8,011 nt of DNA from an uncultured Clostridia bacterium (GTDB lineage Bacteria > Bacillota > Clostridia > TANB77 > CAG-508): NCBI GenBank assembly GCA_947631385.1, contig CANRLE010000049.1, positions 1 to 8,011 of the forward strand. The letters are read 5' to 3'. Position 1 is the stretch's first letter; every line of letters begins with the position of its first letter. The notes under the pieces were generated by a model. That model did no database searches. It had not been told where the DNA came from and saw only the letters and a list, made by a program, of their open reading frames with translations. Made by a program: the position numbers and the translations under genes. Below are positions 6,632 through 8,011 of the stretch, piece by piece.

Positions 6632-6660
6632 ATTTTATCTTGTTTTTAGCTTTTTTTCAA
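6632..6660 (-). promoter_or_regulatory. Sigma-A promoter of the pth operon
   Basis: On the minus strand TTGAAA (6655-6660) is followed by exactly 17 nt and TAAAAT (6632-6637). Each box differs from consensus at one position. Transcription should begin near 6625, with a leader of about 30 nt before pth. No other good promoter is seen between pth and the downstream genes, which fits a single transcript for pth, the RNase, rimO and the unknown gene. Confidence 0.65.
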
Positions 6661-6714
6661 GTTCTTTATATATATTATTTGGAATTCTCTCAGTGAAAAT
6701 CGTTAAGCAACTCT

Positions 6715-7515
6715 TCAATCTTTAAGCATTTTTTTATTTGTTTCTGTCAATATTTTCATTTGCGAAATTGCTATTTTATTTAATCTTAATAGTCTTTCTG
6801 ATTGTTTTATATTTTCATTAATATATATTGAATTTATATTTTCTAGATTAGATAAACAAATCAGTTCATTTATTGTAGCATAATCTCTTATATTTCCTTG
6901 TTTATTTGGATGTTTGTCTCTCCATTGTTTTGCTGTTATTCCAAATAAAGCCATATTTAGTACATCTGCTTCTTCTGCATAAACAATACTTATCTCATAT
7001 TTAGTAAGTTCTTTGGGAATTAAATTTTTTCTTATTGCATCTGTATGAATTTTATAATTAATTTTTGAAAGTTCTCTTTTTGCATCCCAACCTATTTTTC
7101 TTTGCTCCTCTTCTTTTAATCTTTAAAATTCCTTTATTAAAAGTAATTTAAATTTTGGACTAATCCACATACCAAATTCAAAAGCAATATCTTTATGTGC
7201 ATAAGTTCCACCATATCTTCCTGTTTTAGCAATAATTCCAATACTATTGGTTTTGTTTACCCATTCTTTAACACTTATTTTATAACTATTTAATCCTGCA
7301 TGACTTTTAATTATGGCGAATTCGCCATAATTAAAATGAGGATTATACAATTCCTCCCAAATCCCCAAAAATTCTATAGTATTTCTATTTCTTAACCAAT
7401 CTGAGATAAAAAATTCTCCATCTTTTGATTTTAGCATATCAGTTAATGATATGTAATCTTCATTATCTATACTAATATATGAAATTTTAGTGTCCAAAAC
7501 ATTTAATTCTTTCAT
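6715..7515 (-). pseudogene. KilA-N domain protein gene broken by one in-frame stop codon
   Basis: Read through, this frame would give a 266-residue KilA-N family protein. KilA-N is a DNA-binding domain common in phages and other mobile elements. Residues about 8-118 are the KilA-N part (YISLTDMLKSKDG, then WVNKTNSIGI, then TGRYGGTYAHKDIAFEFGMWI). The C-terminal half (MALFGITAKQWRDKHP, then GNIRDYATINELICLSNLENIN) is also well conserved for this family as I recall it. Codon 131 (7123-7125) is TAA where the family normally has Gln, after LIKEF and before RLKEEEQ; CAA to TAA is one transition. I checked codons 132-187 and found no second stop or frameshift. The N-terminal fragment (130 residues) has a strong AGGAGGA site (7519-7525), but the C-terminal ATG at 6954 has none. 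The domain may still be made as a truncated protein. A sequencing error or strain variant remains possible. Confidence 0.88.
7305..7336. repeat. Perfect 32-bp palindrome inside the KilA-N gene
   Basis: The two 16-bp halves (7305-7320 and 7321-7336) are exact reverse complements with no spacer, centred on GAATTC. On the coding strand it spans codons for FNYGEFAIIK in the KilA-N region. The protein there seems to follow the family, so it does not look like an insertion. The role is unknown: chance under codon constraint, an operator, or a cruciform site are all possible. Confidence 0.9.
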
Positions 7516-7545
7516 AAATCCTCCTAACTTAAAAACTTTTATTTG

Positions 7546-7574
7546 ATTATATAACGTTTAAACAAATATATCGA
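7546..7574 (-). promoter_or_regulatory. Candidate proximal promoter of the KilA-N gene
   Basis: On the minus strand a perfect TATAAT (7546-7551) lies 17 nt after TCGATA (7569-7574), which matches four of six -35 bases. The start would be near 7539, about 24 nt before the ATG and just ahead of the AGGAGGA site. The -35 region overlaps a 10-bp palindrome, ATATCGATAT (7568-7577), a possible operator. Confidence 0.45.
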
Positions 7575-7689
7575 TATGTCTTGTAAAAACATTTGTCGCT
7601 CTAATAGTTACTCTAATTTTTTGAGTAACTGCTTCTTGCGCTAATTCATTCGTTTTGAAGATATTTTGTTCAAGAACTATTGTTTGCAT
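7558..7689 (-). CDS. Doubtful 43-codon ORF upstream of the KilA-N gene
   Basis: An ATG at 7687-7689 opens a 43-residue frame ending in TAA at 7558-7560. The peptide starts MQTIVLEQNIFKTNELAQEA, continues with a basic stretch (QKIRVTIRATNVFTRHIDIF), and reads more like a real protein than random AT-rich DNA. However, no ribosome binding site precedes the ATG. The nearest promoter (TTGACA at 7711-7716) would start transcription at or inside the first codons. It may be a remnant of a gene that came with the KilA-N gene, or not coding at all. I do not recognise it. Confidence 0.25.
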   Translation of the reverse strand: MQTIVLEQNIFKTNELAQEAVTQKIRVTIRATNVFTRHIDIFV

Positions 7690-7716
7690 TTTATAATATA
7701 ATAATTAATATGTCAA
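7688..7716 (-). promoter_or_regulatory. Candidate distal promoter upstream of the KilA-N gene
   Basis: On the minus strand a perfect TTGACA (7711-7716) is followed after 17 nt by TAAAAT (7688-7693); TATAAA with a 15-nt spacer (7690-7695) is an alternative. Transcription would begin near 7681, giving a leader of about 165 nt before the KilA-N ATG that contains an 8-bp hairpin. The region is so A/T-rich that the -10 match is weak evidence; the -35 match is stronger. Confidence 0.4.
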
Positions 7717-7781
7717 CATTTTTTGTAAAATTTATTCAATATATTTTTTATTAACATTTCCTTATGATAATAAAATACCAT

Positions 7782-7812
7782 AAAAAAAACAGCATAGTAC
7801 AAACTATACTGT
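7782..7812 (-). terminator. Rho-independent terminator of spoVG
   Basis: On the minus strand a 10-bp stem with one G-U pair (ACAGTATAGT from 7803-7812, ACTATGCTGT from 7789-7798) closes a TTGT loop. It is followed by a T-run of eight (7782-7789, its first base shared with the stem). It lies 25 nt after the spoVG stop. An outer CCATA/TATGG pair (7778-7782 with 7812-7816) could compete with the U-run. Confidence 0.85.
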
Positions 7813-7837
7813 ATGGAAAAATTTTACCATTTATTAA

Positions 7838-8011
7838 TTATTCAGCTGCTGATTCCTCTGTTTCTGGAGCTTCATAAGCTTCTAGGATAGCTTTTTGAAT
7901 TTTCTCTCTTGTTTCAGCATTAATTGGATGAGCTATATCTTTGAATTCTCCGTTTGGAGTTTTTCTGCTTGGCATAGCTATGAATAATCCATTTTGGCTT
8001 TCGATAACTTT
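7838..8011 (-). CDS. spoVG: Septation/sporulation regulator SpoVG (partial, C-terminal 57 residues)
   Basis: SpoVG is a small DNA- and RNA-binding regulator of Bacillota, first known from effects on sporulation and division septum formation. Only the C-terminal 57 codons are in the window; the gene starts beyond the right edge. The family's most conserved stretch is clear: NGLFIAMPSRKTPNGEFKDIAHPIN, about residues 7-31 of the fragment, followed by a helix (TREKIQKAILEAYEA). It ends with an acidic tail (PETEESAAE). Family members are about 84-97 residues, so roughly 30-40 N-terminal residues are missing. A strong terminator follows the stop, separating it from the KilA-N gene. Its presence supports a Bacillota host but does not prove sporulation, because non-spore-formers also keep spoVG. 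Confidence 0.96.
   Translation of the reverse strand, partial: KVIESQNGLFIAMPSRKTPNGEFKDIAHPINAETREKIQKAILEAYEAPETEESAAE

Larger units (their letters stand above)
7516..7837. other. 322-bp stretch without a secure gene
   Basis: Between the KilA-N start and the spoVG stop this AT-rich stretch holds the KilA-N ribosome binding site (7519-7525) and two minus-strand promoter candidates (7546-7574 and 7688-7716). It also holds a doubtful 43-codon ORF (7558-7689), an 8-bp inverted repeat (AGTTACTC at 7606-7613 with GAGTAACT at 7623-7630) and the spoVG terminator (7782-7812). I see no tRNA, CRISPR or transposase remnant in it. Confidence 0.7.

Noticed and set aside
6715..6954. Separate 79-residue gene
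   Set aside because: It is in the same frame as the KilA-N N-terminus, its ATG has no ribosome binding site, and the codons upstream of the ATG continue the conserved protein, so it is the 3' half of one broken gene.
7571..7644. 22-codon plus-strand ORF from the ATG near 7576
   Set aside because: It is very short, has no ribosome binding site, and has a Ser/Asn/Cys-rich random composition.

Overview
The window is strongly AT-rich, with almost A/T-only intergenic DNA, AGGAGG-type ribosome binding sites and sigma-A-type promoters. It carries spoVG, pth, rimO, an RNase E/G gene and gap in a low-GC Gram-positive style. This points to Bacillota, probably an uncultured Clostridia-type anaerobe. 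That placement is inferred from gene content and base composition, not from a phylogeny.

Left part (1-1220): a 5'-partial-to-middle gap (GAPDH) lies on the minus strand. Its far end is spoiled by a perfect 23-bp fold-back at 1-54. Upstream of gap are its probable promoter, a 5'-end hairpin, and a small gene for a membrane-anchored protein of unknown function (756-1094). That gene and a plus-strand CDF-family metal exporter (1220-2080) diverge from two strong promoters that share one palindromic -35 box (TTGCAA, 1159-1164).

Middle part (2054-6660): a compact minus-strand operon runs pth, RNase E/G, rimO, and a 450-residue protein of unknown function with a tandemly repeated N-terminal module. 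Gene gaps are 17 bp, 11 bp and a 13-bp overlap. A good promoter precedes pth (6632-6660), and a hairpin at 2054-2078, inside the 3' end of the convergent exporter gene, probably ends the operon. The first three genes all serve translation or RNA: peptidyl-tRNA recycling, RNA processing and ribosomal protein S12 modification. The unknown fourth gene is therefore a candidate for a related role, by context only.

Right part (6715-8011): a KilA-N-domain gene sits between pth and spoVG. It is broken by a single in-frame TAA at codon 131, with the rest of the frame intact, and it contains a perfect 32-bp palindrome. A 322-bp stretch follows with promoter-like elements, a doubtful 43-codon ORF and the spoVG terminator. 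The C-terminal 57 codons of spoVG end the window.

The window is mostly housekeeping. I do not see a complete new defence or mobile system. The most notable items are the repeat-bearing unknown protein, the shared-(-35) divergent promoter, the RNase lacking its Zn-link, the palindrome-bearing KilA-N pseudogene, and the fold-back at the edge.
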